The translations under genes were made by a program, and so were the position numbers. The notes beneath the pieces were generated by a model. That model was not told the origin of the DNA, made no database searches, and was given only the letters and a program-made list of their open reading frames with translations. From a virus: a DNA stretch of 35,900 nucleotides. Every line of letters starts with the position of its first letter. Position 1 is the first letter of the stretch. Below, piece after piece: positions 16,174 to 23,209 of the stretch. Where the stretch lies: positions 1-35,900 of IMG/VR virus record IMGVR_UViG_3300048838_000397. The stretch is one strand, 5' to 3'.

Positions 16174-16514
16174 ATACTCGGCAACTCCTCAAGTTCTTTG
16201 CGGGTCATTTCGATGATTTTGAGCGTCACCTCGTCGCCTACCTTCGCATTTTCAGCCCACGACTGAAGCGTCTGCGCAAGTAAGGTGCCGTCGCTAACCT
16301 CAACCGGGCACGAATGCTCACCGTCGGTCATTTCGGGCGGGAATCGAATGCAGCGAACAATCTTGCTGGCGTCCTCTCCGGTGTACTCCCATCGCTGCGT
16401 TTGGCGTGGCTCATGACTTGGAAGTCTTGCGAATCGATGCAACTGGCAGGGCCGAGGCTCATTGCCGTCGTCGACCGATTCCCAGCATTGCGGGCATTGT
16501 GTTTTAGTGGTCAT
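16170..16514 (-). CDS. Hypothetical protein with N-terminal Cys/His cluster
   Basis: This 114-residue protein starts at the ATG at 16514, which overlaps the upstream stop (ATGA) and follows a GGGGGCTTTGGG leader; the longer frame to 16616 is a shadow of the upstream gene. The first 25 residues contain CPQCWES and a later Cys and His (PRPCQLHR), spacing that could bind zinc. The rest is acidic and helical, ending in KIIEMTRKELEELPSI. No function is known. Confidence 0.6.
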   Translation of the reverse strand: MTTKTQCPQCWESVDDGNEPRPCQLHRFARLPSHEPRQTQRWEYTGEDASKIVRCIRFPPEMTDGEHSCPVEVSDGTLLAQTLQSWAENAKVGDEVTLKIIEMTRKELEELPSI

Positions 16515-17134
16515 CCCAAAGCCCCCACCTTCTTCACCGCATCGTACTGTCCAATCGCCCAAACTATCGCGTGGCAGCACCAAAGGAAATGAAACGAATG
16601 TGTCGAAAATCCCCATTCGTGCATATCGCTATCAAAAAAAGGCTCGCCATCGACCTCGAAGCTGCGCAGCAACTCAAATGCTTCGTCGATGGAGGTGGCG
16701 CATTCAAGAATCTCATCATTAATCCGTTCACCGATTTCACCGCGCTGTTCGGCGGTCAGTGTATATCGCCTGCTGCGAAGCTCGCTCCAGCAATACTCAG
16801 CCAGCGCCTCCTCGTCCAGCGCCGTGCAGCCGCCTTTGGCGATTGCGGTAAGCTTTCCCGCCCAGTAATCAGGATTGATGCTGTCATGTCTTGACTTGCG
16901 AAACCACTCAATCATGTCAGTCTCTCGGCGGAAAACAAAGTCGGACATGTCGCCGGAGATCGAGAGATGTCCGGGCCAGGTAACGATGTCGAACCCGTAG
17001 CTTGATCCATCGCCAGCACGTCGACAGCGCAAATGCTTGTGCATGGGTGCGTCAAGGATGACCTCCATCGTGTGCGTTGCGGTGTTTTGGTTGAATCGCT
17101 GCAAGGCGCGTTCTCTGCTGGTTTGTTTGGTCAT
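16511..17134 (-). CDS. Conserved phage hypothetical protein
   Basis: This 207-residue protein looks like a hypothetical family common in phages and prophages. It has HKHLRCRRAGDGSSYGFDIVTW, then PGHLSISGDMSDFVF, a DMIEWFR helix, and INPDYWAGKL. The C-terminal part has a hydrophobic helix with Trp, His and Cys (FHFLWCCHAIVWAIGQYDAVKK). The role is unknown; in phages the family sits among early genes, as here. The ATG overlaps the HNH gene stop (ATGA) behind GGGAGGCTTTGG. Confidence 0.7.
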   Translation of the reverse strand: MTKQTSRERALQRFNQNTATHTMEVILDAPMHKHLRCRRAGDGSSYGFDIVTWPGHLSISGDMSDFVFRRETDMIEWFRKSRHDSINPDYWAGKLTAIAKGGCTALDEEALAEYCWSELRSRRYTLTAEQRGEIGERINDEILECATSIDEAFELLRSFEVDGEPFFDSDMHEWGFSTHSFHFLWCCHAIVWAIGQYDAVKKVGALG

Positions 17135-17490
17135 ACCAAAGCCTCCCGTTCTCGTACAGTTTCAAAGTAAAATTTAACCGGCATCTCCGTCTCCACAACG
17201 AGCCCGTATGCAATGCACAGTCGGTATGTGCTCAATCTTTGAAGGCCAGTCACATGTCCCGCAAGCCAATCGCGCCAGTGCTCAAGCGACATCCGGCTTT
17301 TTGATCGATTGCACGGTGGGCACGCTGGCGTGAGATTCTCGGCGGCATGGCGACAAGCTAACTCCATTTTTCCCTTTTCCCTCAACACGGGCTCAATGTG
17401 ATCGACATGCCACGTCTTTCCGAGCGGGCGACCGCAGTATGTGCAGCGACCGTCGTACATGTTAAAAATCGCTTTGCGGTCAACCTTCAT
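17131..17490 (-). CDS. HNH endonuclease domain protein
   Basis: This 119-residue protein begins at the ATG at 17490, overlapping the upstream stop and following GGGAGGCTTTGG; the frame extension to 17505 is only the end of the upstream gene. The HNH fold is clear: CTYC (Cys16, Cys19), HVDHIEP (His28, Asp30, His31), Asn52 in ENLTPACPPCNRSKS, and a second pair at Cys57 and Cys60. The two CxxC pairs would bind the structural zinc, and the His/Asn residues the catalytic metal. It is small for a homing nuclease but has the usual length of a free-standing phage HNH enzyme that nicks or cuts DNA. Confidence 0.8.
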   Translation of the reverse strand: MKVDRKAIFNMYDGRCTYCGRPLGKTWHVDHIEPVLREKGKMELACRHAAENLTPACPPCNRSKSRMSLEHWRDWLAGHVTGLQRLSTYRLCIAYGLVVETEMPVKFYFETVREREALV

Positions 17491-17975
17491 ACCAAAGCCT
17501 CCCACTCTTTGATAGCCGCTTCGAGCTTGGCCAGCAGCCTATTCATTCGCCTCTCACTCTTAGGCGGCGAGGAGAATGTCCTAATTCTTAAAACCAGCCT
17601 CGCGGTCCCGATAAGTTCCTTGGCGCCCCACGCGGTGAACAATCTGCCATCTCGCCCCATCCATTCGAGCTCGCCCATTATCCTGGATATTTTCCGATAA
17701 AGCTTGCGGCGGGATGGGGGCTTGATTGATGGGCGATAGTCGTCGGAGCTACCGCTAACAACACTGCATTCCATCGGCATACCGATGGCAAAATCGTCCG
17801 TGTATTCGTGATTTGCGACGGCAATGCCGGCTAGTGTCGATCCGGACCTTAGGGCGGCCCACGCTGCGTCCTTCACCGCTTCGCCATCCTCAGAGTCACC
17901 GAAAAACTCGAAATGAAAAATCGACTCGGATTGCGCGTGGATGTTGACTTCAATCACTGCTGACTTCTTGCTCAT
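17487..17975 (-). CDS. Hypothetical early protein
   Basis: This 162-residue protein is not recognised. The N-terminal part is beta-like with alternating hydrophobics (SAVIEVNIHAQSES, then HFEFFGDSEDGEAVKDAAW). A Lys/Arg-rich middle part (SIKPPSRRKLYRKISRIMGELEWMGR) and a helical C terminus ending KEWEALV follow. The last codons, GAG GCT TTG GTA, also form part of the ribosome-binding region of the next gene. The ATG overlaps the upstream stop. Confidence 0.6.
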   Translation of the reverse strand: MSKKSAVIEVNIHAQSESIFHFEFFGDSEDGEAVKDAAWAALRSGSTLAGIAVANHEYTDDFAIGMPMECSVVSGSSDDYRPSIKPPSRRKLYRKISRIMGELEWMGRDGRLFTAWGAKELIGTARLVLRIRTFSSPPKSERRMNRLLAKLEAAIKEWEALV

Positions 17976-18241
17976 GCCTCACCTCGCAAAATCTTTGACA
18001 TCTTCGAAATGAAAGAAGGTGGTGGGCACGCCGGACCTCCAGCGGAAAGCGATGCTTCTAGCAAAGCGTCGATCGCCTTGAGCTTCGCTTCGGCTGCATT
18101 GTTTTTTTCGTCGATAGCTTTGAGCAGAGATGCGCTCAAATCGAGCTCACGAGCGTTGGCCTCAGGCGTGAATGCTCCTTCGCGAACACTGTTGGACACA
18201 TGGGTGATTCGAATGATGATGTTTTTTAATGTTGCGCTCAT
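17972..18241 (-). CDS. Small helical hypothetical protein
   Basis: This 89-residue protein is almost entirely helical: an N-terminal amphipathic helix, then a stretch rich in Ala, Leu, Lys and Glu (KAIDEKNNAAEAKLKAIDAL) that could form a coiled coil. A Gly/Pro-rich break and the tail SKMSKILRGEA follow. The tail and its junction sequence closely match those of the upstream gene (ending EILRGES). It overlaps both neighbours by four bases. Function unknown. Confidence 0.6.
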   Translation of the reverse strand: MSATLKNIIIRITHVSNSVREGAFTPEANARELDLSASLLKAIDEKNNAAEAKLKAIDALLEASLSAGGPACPPPSFISKMSKILRGEA

Positions 18242-18570
18242 GATTCGCCTCGCAAAATCTCCAGCACGCGGTTTGCGGTGAATTGGGACCCCTTCATCGT
18301 CTGATTGCAGTCCAGAACTGCGGAGCAGTATTCCTCAATCGCTTTAAGCTCCGCTTCAGCCTCTTCGGCGCGGACTTGCCATTCACTCGCCCCAAACCCA
18401 GTAGCCGGCACAAATTCGCCGGCGGCGTTGATGTTTTCGCCGGGGATAAATGCCATCGCAACCGTCCCCTCATCGAAGTCCTGCACAATGCACCCGGTGC
18501 GCGAGTTCATGCAATTAAACCATTGACGGGCTAGTTCGCCGTATTGAATCTTTTGAAATGATGCCTTCAT
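18238..18570 (-). CDS. Hypothetical protein behind the structured leader
   Basis: This 110-residue protein starts at the ATG at 18570, which has AGGAG 7 bases upstream; the longer frame to 18714 crosses the noncoding leader and is rejected. The sequence is mixed: KIQYGELARQWFNCMNSRTG at the start, a beta part, and a helical region (QVRAEEAEAELKAIEEYCSAV) before the ILRGES tail. It is the first gene after the terminator-bearing leader, so its expression, and that of the downstream genes, may depend on read-through. Confidence 0.65.
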   Translation of the reverse strand: MKASFQKIQYGELARQWFNCMNSRTGCIVQDFDEGTVAMAFIPGENINAAGEFVPATGFGASEWQVRAEEAEAELKAIEEYCSAVLDCNQTMKGSQFTANRVLEILRGES

Positions 18571-18581
18571 ATTTCTCCTGT

Positions 18582-18613
18582 AAAAACCCCGCCGAGCACG
18601 ATGCCCGACGGGG
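18582..18613 (-). terminator. Rho-independent terminator in the recT-18570 gap
   Basis: On the minus strand the arms CCCCGTCGGGCA and TGCTCGGCGGGG pair over 12 positions with two G-U pairs, closing a TCG loop, and five T residues follow directly. It is downstream of recT and immediately upstream of the ribosome-binding site of the gene starting at 18570. It would therefore separate the recombination genes from the distal small genes. Confidence 0.85.
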
Positions 18614-18706
18614 CAGCCGACTAACCCCGCCATCTGCTTTTGCGCGTTGCTGAGCGCTGGGAGCTGGCGGAATGCCTCCCATCTCGACCCGCCGCGCGCG
18701 GGCCAA

Positions 18707-18750
18707 TGGTGCAACGTCAGGGAATCGAACCCGGGTGAACCGTTCGTTGC
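18707..18750 (-). other. tRNA acceptor/T-arm-like 44-base element
   Basis: Just after the recT stop the minus strand reads as a T-arm with the invariant loop TTCGATT (18723-18729), a CCGGG/CCCTG stem with one mismatch, and an acceptor-like 3' end GTTGCACCA. GCAACG at 18745-18750 is complementary to CGTTGC in that 3' end, giving a 6-bp acceptor stem. D-arm and anticodon arm are absent, so it is not a normal tRNA gene. It could be the tRNA 3'-end copy of an attachment site or a tRNA mimic. No integrase is visible to support the first idea. Confidence 0.45.
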
Positions 18751-19583
18751 TATTCTACGACTCCCTCAGCCTCGTCACGAAAAAAATCAGTGTCTTCGTT
18801 GACCTCAGGAGCCTGCTCAGGTTGGGGAGACACGAGCGCTTGCAGCTTCGATGGCTGGCGCTCAACGAGCGGGAATGCAGCATCCTCGCGCTCGAACATT
18901 TTCTGCACATCTGTCGACGATGGCAAGTATTTTGCGAGTCGGCGAATCGCGGATTTCTTGCACATCTCCTCGAACCAGTCGCCCCAAATCGACGACTTGC
19001 CTTTGGCCGCTGCGTCCTTGTAGCCCTTGCTGGCGTCCCGAATCTTAAGGATGTCGTCCATATGCAACACCTCGAACTGCTCGGTGCCGTCCTTGAGAGT
19101 CGCTCGTGCGTAGGCGAAGATCACTGGGCCGCGAGCTTGCAGCATCTGTGGACGATGCACGAGCTTTGGCGTTGAGCCGAGCTCAAACTCCCACTCGTCG
19201 CCCTCATGGACACACGCCGGGAAGATCGTCTTGATCTCTCCGCTCTGGCGGAGCTTTTTCAGTACGCCGGCAACCATCGGCATGTATTGGACTTTGGAGA
19301 CCCATTGCCCATCGACCTTCGTGTTGAAAATCACCAGCGCCGCCTCGTGGCCGTTCGGCAGGAGCCCATCGGCCGCGGCATTGATGCACGCCAACATCAG
19401 CGATGCACGGTCGGCCTGCAAGAGTTTAGAGTCCTTGCTGCACGCTGCAATCAACGTGTTCTTGAACTCGTCAAACGTGATGGTCGATGGCAGCGAGAAA
19501 TTATCGCGCCGGCTGTCGAGCTGCGCGGTCAAGACGTGGATGGGCTTTGCTGGTTGTTGTTGCGTTGCGATTTCGGCGCTCAT
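18750..19583 (-). CDS. recT: RecT-family single-strand DNA annealing protein
   Basis: This 277-residue protein is a RecT-type annealase that pairs complementary single strands during phage recombination. Key features are LACINAAADGLLPNGHEAAL and VQYMPMVAGVLKKLRQSGEI, the family's central conserved block (about residues 65-115), then FAYARATLKDG and the helical KKSAIRRLAKYLPSS near 215-230. The acidic C-terminal tail (EVNEDTDFFRDEAEGVVE) is typical. It is two genes downstream of a RecE-like exonuclease, its usual partner. The ATG overlaps the upstream stop. A tRNA-like element and terminator follow. Confidence 0.9.
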   Translation of the reverse strand: MSAEIATQQQPAKPIHVLTAQLDSRRDNFSLPSTITFDEFKNTLIAACSKDSKLLQADRASLMLACINAAADGLLPNGHEAALVIFNTKVDGQWVSKVQYMPMVAGVLKKLRQSGEIKTIFPACVHEGDEWEFELGSTPKLVHRPQMLQARGPVIFAYARATLKDGTEQFEVLHMDDILKIRDASKGYKDAAAKGKSSIWGDWFEEMCKKSAIRRLAKYLPSSTDVQKMFEREDAAFPLVERQPSKLQALVSPQPEQAPEVNEDTDFFRDEAEGVVE

Positions 19584-19900
19584 GCTACGAATCCCATTAC
19601 TGGCTGAAGTGAAAATGTTTCAAACCCACCGTGCTGATCGATGATAACTCGAAACCCCTTCTCAACCCATTCAACCTTTAGCTGAACTGCTTCTCCTATG
19701 TGCTCATCAGGATGAATCTCGGCGACTTTTTTCTTGACTGCTTCGATGTCCCCCGCAAGGATAAGCTCGACAAGTCGCTTATCGAATAACATGAACTCTT
19801 TGTTGTCAGCCCATGTCGACCATCCTGCACCATAGCCAGGAGAGTATATGAACGCAACCTTGCCATCATCTCGCACGTATCGTTCTATTTCTGTGCTCAT
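19580..19900 (-). CDS. Hypothetical protein between exonuclease and annealase
   Basis: This 106-residue protein is not recognised. It has a mostly beta N-terminal part (DGKVAFIYSPGYGAGWSTWA, a Gly/Tyr/Trp-rich motif), then a helical segment with LVELILAGDIEAVKKKVAEI, and ends in a beta stretch. The PGYGAGWSTW motif recurs in small phage hypotheticals as far as I recall. Coupled ATGA overlaps on both sides suggest it is translated with the recombination pair. Confidence 0.65.
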   Translation of the reverse strand: MSTEIERYVRDDGKVAFIYSPGYGAGWSTWADNKEFMLFDKRLVELILAGDIEAVKKKVAEIHPDEHIGEAVQLKVEWVEKGFRVIIDQHGGFETFSLQPVMGFVA

Positions 19901-20697
19901 AGGTCATTAATCTCCATTTCCCACGGTGCCCATTCATCGCCACCAGCGTAACGCCGAAGCGCCTCTCGATTCTGTTCCTCGGCGGCGTCGAGGTCAATCT
20001 CGGGCACGCGATACACCGCGGCCGTTCGATACGTTTTGCCGACGGCGAGCATCACTTGCTCAGTATCGATGCCGAGAATAGCACGTAGCCCCGTGCGGTA
20101 CCAGGCCATGCGGCGAATGTAGTTCAGTTTTTTTGCGTGGTACCGAAACTCATATGGGGACGGGTCCTCGCACGTTTTCAGGTCCTCATTGATTACGGTG
20201 CCATCCGCGTGAATCAACAACGCATCCGGTCGAATGCGGCACTCGATGCCAGTTTCCTCGTCGGTCCAGAAAAACGACCCCTCGCAGCACACGACGTCGA
20301 ACGCGGCGCGATAAATCTTCACCACCGGCACCGTGTCGAGCGTGTCGATAATGCTGCGCATGGTATCTATCATGTCCGGATGGACGATGAGTTTACCCTC
20401 GTTGGCCAGCAAAAACTGTCCGTACGCCTTCGTATTCGACGCGATGCACCGGCCATTGATGTCGACTGGACGAACCGCCACGTTGTCCAGCAAATGCGGT
20501 TCTAGCCATGCCGTGTGCGCCAGCGTGCCCATCGTGAGCGCGTCCGATGCTTCGAGCTTCGCTGCGCGCATGAGCTTCGATGGTGTTGGATTCGCCTCGG
20601 TACCCATCGCAAGCAGTTGCGAAAACGAGAGCGCCGGGTGGGCGTGGTAGTCCTCAGATGCGAGGCGTTGGTTTGCTGCGTTGATTTTATCGCGCAT
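19897..20697 (-). CDS. RecE-like PD-(D/E)XK exonuclease
   Basis: This 266-residue nuclease probably resects double-stranded ends to feed RecT. The start is the ATG at 20697 with GGGAGGA 7 bases upstream; the ATG at 20712 lies deeper in the upstream gene. Motifs in order: MGTLAHTAWLEP (His61, the conserved GxxxH of the family), ECRIRPDALL (Asp158), and INEDLKT (Glu171, Asp172, Lys174), the PD-(D/E)XK catalytic core, then YHAKKLNYIRRMAWYRTGL, the QxxxY-like C-terminal part. A role as exonuclease VIII/RecE-like enzyme fits the adjacent ATPase and RecT. Confidence 0.82.
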   Translation of the reverse strand: MRDKINAANQRLASEDYHAHPALSFSQLLAMGTEANPTPSKLMRAAKLEASDALTMGTLAHTAWLEPHLLDNVAVRPVDINGRCIASNTKAYGQFLLANEGKLIVHPDMIDTMRSIIDTLDTVPVVKIYRAAFDVVCCEGSFFWTDEETGIECRIRPDALLIHADGTVINEDLKTCEDPSPYEFRYHAKKLNYIRRMAWYRTGLRAILGIDTEQVMLAVGKTYRTAAVYRVPEIDLDAAEEQNREALRRYAGGDEWAPWEMEINDL

Positions 20698-21928
20698 CGG
20701 AAATCCTCCCATCGTGCATCACGATCGTGCACTCGTCGCCCACGCTGACGCGCTCCATGATGACTTGGAGGTCGTTTGCGACGCAAAATTCGGCGACAGC
20801 TTCGAGGGAGTCTTCGTCGAGGAGCGAGCCCTCGCGGACCAGGACGGTGCGCAGCTGCGGGGCCAGTGCCGACGCAACTGCCAGAGACACGCGGAGTTGC
20901 TCCGCGCTCGATGCTTGGGCGAGCGGCACACCGCCAAACGTGAGACCGTCTGCGCCGAACGAGAGGCCCTCGACGGGCATCTGAGCGGATGCGACCTTGG
21001 CCCGGTATTCCTCGCGTTTCGCTTTGACGAGCGCGTCGAGATTGTCCGCTTCGCTCCATGCGGCGCGGCGCTTCTCGACCAGAGCCGCTCGTTTTTTGGC
21101 CGCTTCGTGCCGGGCATTGTGGGCTGATGCCCCCGCGAGTCGCTCCGTTATGCCGGACGTGTCACCTGCAGGCAGCTCCGATGCGTGCCGAGTAGCCTGA
21201 AACGCAATCTCGACCGCCTTCTCAGCATCGGCGATCGACTTGGCCAGCGCGGCGCGGGCGGCCTCGACCTTGCTCTCGGCTCGGTCGGCGTCCTGCCGGG
21301 CGCGCTCAGCCTCGGACTCGGCGCGTCGCTTGGCGTCCGTTTTTTTGGTCTCCGCGGCGAGCTCTGCCGCGAGCGCGGCGGTGTCGACTGGCTCGGCTGG
21401 GGCATCCTCATCGACTGGAGTTGCGGCGATTTGGGCGTCGAGACTGTCGACGACCTTCTTTGCCTGCTTACGGTCCTCCATCGCCTGTTTGCCCTCAGCT
21501 TCGATCTGCGAAGCGTCGCAGCCGGTGAGTTCGCGGATCGTCTGTTGTTGCGACTTCGCATCCTGGCGCATGAATGCGAGTGGGTCCATGGCGAGGCTGC
21601 CCGCCATAGCGGACAGAAGCGCTTGCGGGCTCGTGAGTTTAGCGAGCTTGCCGTCGACATCTTTGCCGACCGTGACACCGCCTTTGAGGTCACATCGAAT
21701 CACGTGCCCAGAATCGAGAGTGATCTTGATTTCGCCCTCGTCCGCGCCGTCGCGGAGTGCCCGAGCCGGCAGGGCACGCTTGCCGCCAAATGCAGCTTCA
21801 ACGGCATCGAGCAGGCTTGATTTTCCGTTTCCGTTTTTGCCTCCCACAACGAACAGGTGGACACCTGGCGACACGTCGAGCCTGCGGATTCGTTTGAAAT
21901 TTTCGATTTGGATGCTAGAGATTTTCAT
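20687..21928 (-). CDS. SMC/RecF-like AAA ATPase with coiled coil
   Basis: This 413-residue protein has the build of RecF/SbcC-type ATPases. Walker A is at about 29-38 (GGKNGNGKSS), preceded by KISSIQIENFKRI, the typical N-terminal strand and loop. A long Ala/Glu/Arg-rich coiled coil spans about 150-290. The signature-like motif ASSAEQLRVSLAVASAL then precedes a Walker B region RTVLVREGSLLDEDSLEAV. It probably handles DNA ends together with the RecE-like nuclease and RecT, since the three genes are linked. It overlaps the exonuclease gene by 11 bases. Confidence 0.82.
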   Translation of the reverse strand: MKISSIQIENFKRIRRLDVSPGVHLFVVGGKNGNGKSSLLDAVEAAFGGKRALPARALRDGADEGEIKITLDSGHVIRCDLKGGVTVGKDVDGKLAKLTSPQALLSAMAGSLAMDPLAFMRQDAKSQQQTIRELTGCDASQIEAEGKQAMEDRKQAKKVVDSLDAQIAATPVDEDAPAEPVDTAALAAELAAETKKTDAKRRAESEAERARQDADRAESKVEAARAALAKSIADAEKAVEIAFQATRHASELPAGDTSGITERLAGASAHNARHEAAKKRAALVEKRRAAWSEADNLDALVKAKREEYRAKVASAQMPVEGLSFGADGLTFGGVPLAQASSAEQLRVSLAVASALAPQLRTVLVREGSLLDEDSLEAVAEFCVANDLQVIMERVSVGDECTIVMHDGRISDAR

Positions 21929-22392
21929 TGAAATGCCTCGATCTGTGCTCGATAAATAGCCTTGTCGAGCTCGCTGAGATTATTGTCGTCGGCTAATTTT
22001 TGACCTTCTGGCCCGAGCCACTGGGCAATAGTCATTGATGTGCATCCGATAGTAATAACGTCCCCATAGATGCTGATGTCGTATCTGCCGGAGCCGTAGC
22101 CGTCGCCGGAGCCGTCGCCGGAGCCGTAGCCGGAGCCGTCGCCGTAGCCGTCGCCGTAGCCGGAGCCGGAGCCGGAGCCGTAGCCGGAGCCGTCGCCGTA
22201 GCCGTCGCCGTAGCCGGAGCCGGAGCCGGAGCCGTAGCCGGAGCCGTAGCCGTCGCCGTCGCCGTCGCCGTAGCCGTCGCCGGAGCCGTCGCCGTCGCCG
22301 TCGCCGTAGCCGTCGCCGGAGCCGTCGCCGGAGCCGTAGCCGGAGCCGTCGCCGTAGCCGTCGCCGTAGCCGGAGCCGGAGTGCTCACGCAC
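21925..22392 (-). CDS. Gly-X repeat protein
   Basis: This 155-residue protein starts at a GTG at 22392 with AGGAG 9 bases upstream and overlaps the upstream gene by 8. Residues 5-103 consist almost only of Gly alternating with Ser, Tyr or Asp. The C-terminal 50 residues form a normal globular part (ISIYGDVITIGCTSMTIAQW, then a helical end). Phages of enteric hosts carry similar Gly-Tyr-Asp repeat proteins next to DUF6948-like genes, as far as I recall, but their role is unknown. Low-complexity tyrosine/glycine chains may phase-separate or bind nucleic acid; that is only a guess. Confidence 0.75.
   Translation of the reverse strand: MREHSGSGYGDGYGDGSGYGSGDGSGDGYGDGDGDGSGDGYGDGDGDGYGSGYGSGSGSGYGDGYGDGSGYGSGSGSGYGDGYGDGSGYGSGDGSGDGYGSGRYDISIYGDVITIGCTSMTIAQWLGPEGQKLADDNNLSELDKAIYRAQIEAFQ
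22088..22380 (-). repeat. Six-base-unit coding repeat (GGC + TCC/TAC/GAC)
   Basis: About 49 tandem hexamers, each a GGC codon followed by TCC, TAC or GAC, run for roughly 290 bases. There is a higher-order repeat: the string GSGYGDGYGDGSGYGSG occurs three times, and the first and third copies also share the next eight residues, so larger blocks have been duplicated. Length changes in steps of six bases would keep the frame. Confidence 0.9.
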
Positions 22393-22678
22393 GGCGCCAC
22401 ACTCCTATAGCTGCTAGCGATTCCTCCGCATCTGGAGACAGCGCGTAACACTCACGAGCATCGCTGACTACTCCGCACGAGGTCGGCGGCGAGATGCGGC
22501 CCGATGAGATGCCGATCGATGCGATCGTAACTGTGTCTAGCGCCCCTTGCCACGACCAAATTCGCTGGCAGTCAGTGAGTTCGGCGCCAAATGATGACCA
22601 GCTCTTTAGCGTGCCAATATGCACGCCTGATGCTGAGGATCGCATGATGACTCGTTTTGCAATTAGCGGGTGTTCCAT
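22385..22678 (-). CDS. DUF6948-like phage protein
   Basis: This 97-residue protein shows the pattern of a small phage family. It has LIAKRVIMRSSASGVHIGTLKSW at the start (the VIVRxxSAGVHxGTL motif), then LTDCQRIWSWQGALDTVTIASIG (the RRIWxWxGA motif), and an ECYALSPDAEESL end. The family is often found in early regions of siphophages and myophages and has no known function. Here it lies next to the Gly-X repeat gene. A one-base gap separates it from the next upstream gene. Confidence 0.72.
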   Translation of the reverse strand: MEHPLIAKRVIMRSSASGVHIGTLKSWSSFGAELTDCQRIWSWQGALDTVTIASIGISSGRISPPTSCGVVSDARECYALSPDAEESLAAIGVWRRA

Positions 22679-22679
22679 T

Positions 22680-23072
22680 TTATTCTTCTTTCTCGTATTT
22701 AGTGCGGTTGTACAGGTCGCCGACGATTTTGAGGCCGTCGAGCGTGAATCCAGACAACGCGAGTTTGTTAGCCGATGGATGTGCTCCCAGCAGGATGCAC
22801 GACCGCACCTCGTTGCGGGCTTCGTGCGTAGAGCGAGCGATGTCGATGGCTTCGGGGATCGTCTCGGACTCGGACCACGAGTCGCCGATTGTGACCTGCC
22901 AGTAGCCGTCGGCGGTGTATTCGAGCGTGCCGTCGTCCTCGTCGAATGACGCGATTTGCTCCGCGAGCGCCAGTAGTTTGTTCGCCGCGGCGTGCAGCGC
23001 CCTCACGTGGTCCATATCGTTCCATTTTTCTGGACCTCGCACGAATGTCGACGTTTCGATCTCGACTGCCAT
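22680..23072 (-). CDS. Hypothetical protein, first gene of the minus-strand operon
   Basis: This 130-residue protein is not recognised. It is acidic and helical at first (MDHVRALHAAANKLLALAEQI), with a beta part around DGTLEYTADGYWQVTIGDSW, then EARNEVRSCILLGAHPSANKLALSGFTLDGLKIV. It is the promoter-proximal gene, so it may be an early regulator or accessory factor. A possible promoter (TTGCGC, 18 bases, TATAGA) ends about 8 bases before its ATG, which would give an almost leaderless message. Confidence 0.62.
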   Translation of the reverse strand: MAVEIETSTFVRGPEKWNDMDHVRALHAAANKLLALAEQIASFDEDDGTLEYTADGYWQVTIGDSWSESETIPEAIDIARSTHEARNEVRSCILLGAHPSANKLALSGFTLDGLKIVGDLYNRTKYEKEE

Positions 23073-23209
23073 CGAAGTGGTCTATACCGCGGCGGCAGTA
23101 CGCAGCGCAAGTGCTGGCGCACAATACGGCATGGTCGACGCGTCACAACCATCGGTGCGAAATAGAATGCGCGTGACCGATACATCTATGCAGTGCTAGA
23201 GATCGTTCC
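23073..23209. promoter_or_regulatory. Divergent promoter region between early operons
   Basis: This 137-base gap separates the divergently read minus-strand and plus-strand early operons, so promoters for both are expected. For the minus strand a TTGCGC and a TATAGA box with an 18-base spacer lie just before the ATG at 23072. For the plus strand a GTGACC and a TAGAGA with an 18-base spacer lie just before the GTG at 23210. Both are weak matches. No clear operator repeat was seen. Confidence 0.35.

Larger units (their letters stand above)
18571..18750 (-). promoter_or_regulatory. Structured leader with possible antiterminator/terminator switch
   Basis: This 180-base gap between recT and the next gene holds no convincing gene. 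On the minus strand it begins with a tRNA-like hairpin. A GC-rich hairpin (CCCGC/GCGGG) and a GGGAG/CTCCC hairpin follow, then a strong intrinsic terminator. The left arm of the terminator (18607-18613) can instead pair with GGCGGGG at 18625-18631 across an 11-base loop, which would prevent the terminator forming. The terminator T-run lies only about 11 bases before the next ATG, with the ribosome-binding site in between. This layout suits an attenuator or a riboswitch-like leader. No known riboswitch class is recognised. Confidence 0.45.

Noticed and set aside
18672-19175. A 167-residue plus-strand frame over recT and the leader
   Set aside because: It contains SGNRTRV, the familiar false translation of an antisense tRNA T-arm, and otherwise runs antisense to recT.
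22032-22451. A minus-strand frame of Thr/Ala/Pro repeats overlapping the Gly-X gene
   Set aside because: It is the shifted reading of the same hexamer tract; the Gly-X frame has a coupled start and a globular C terminus.
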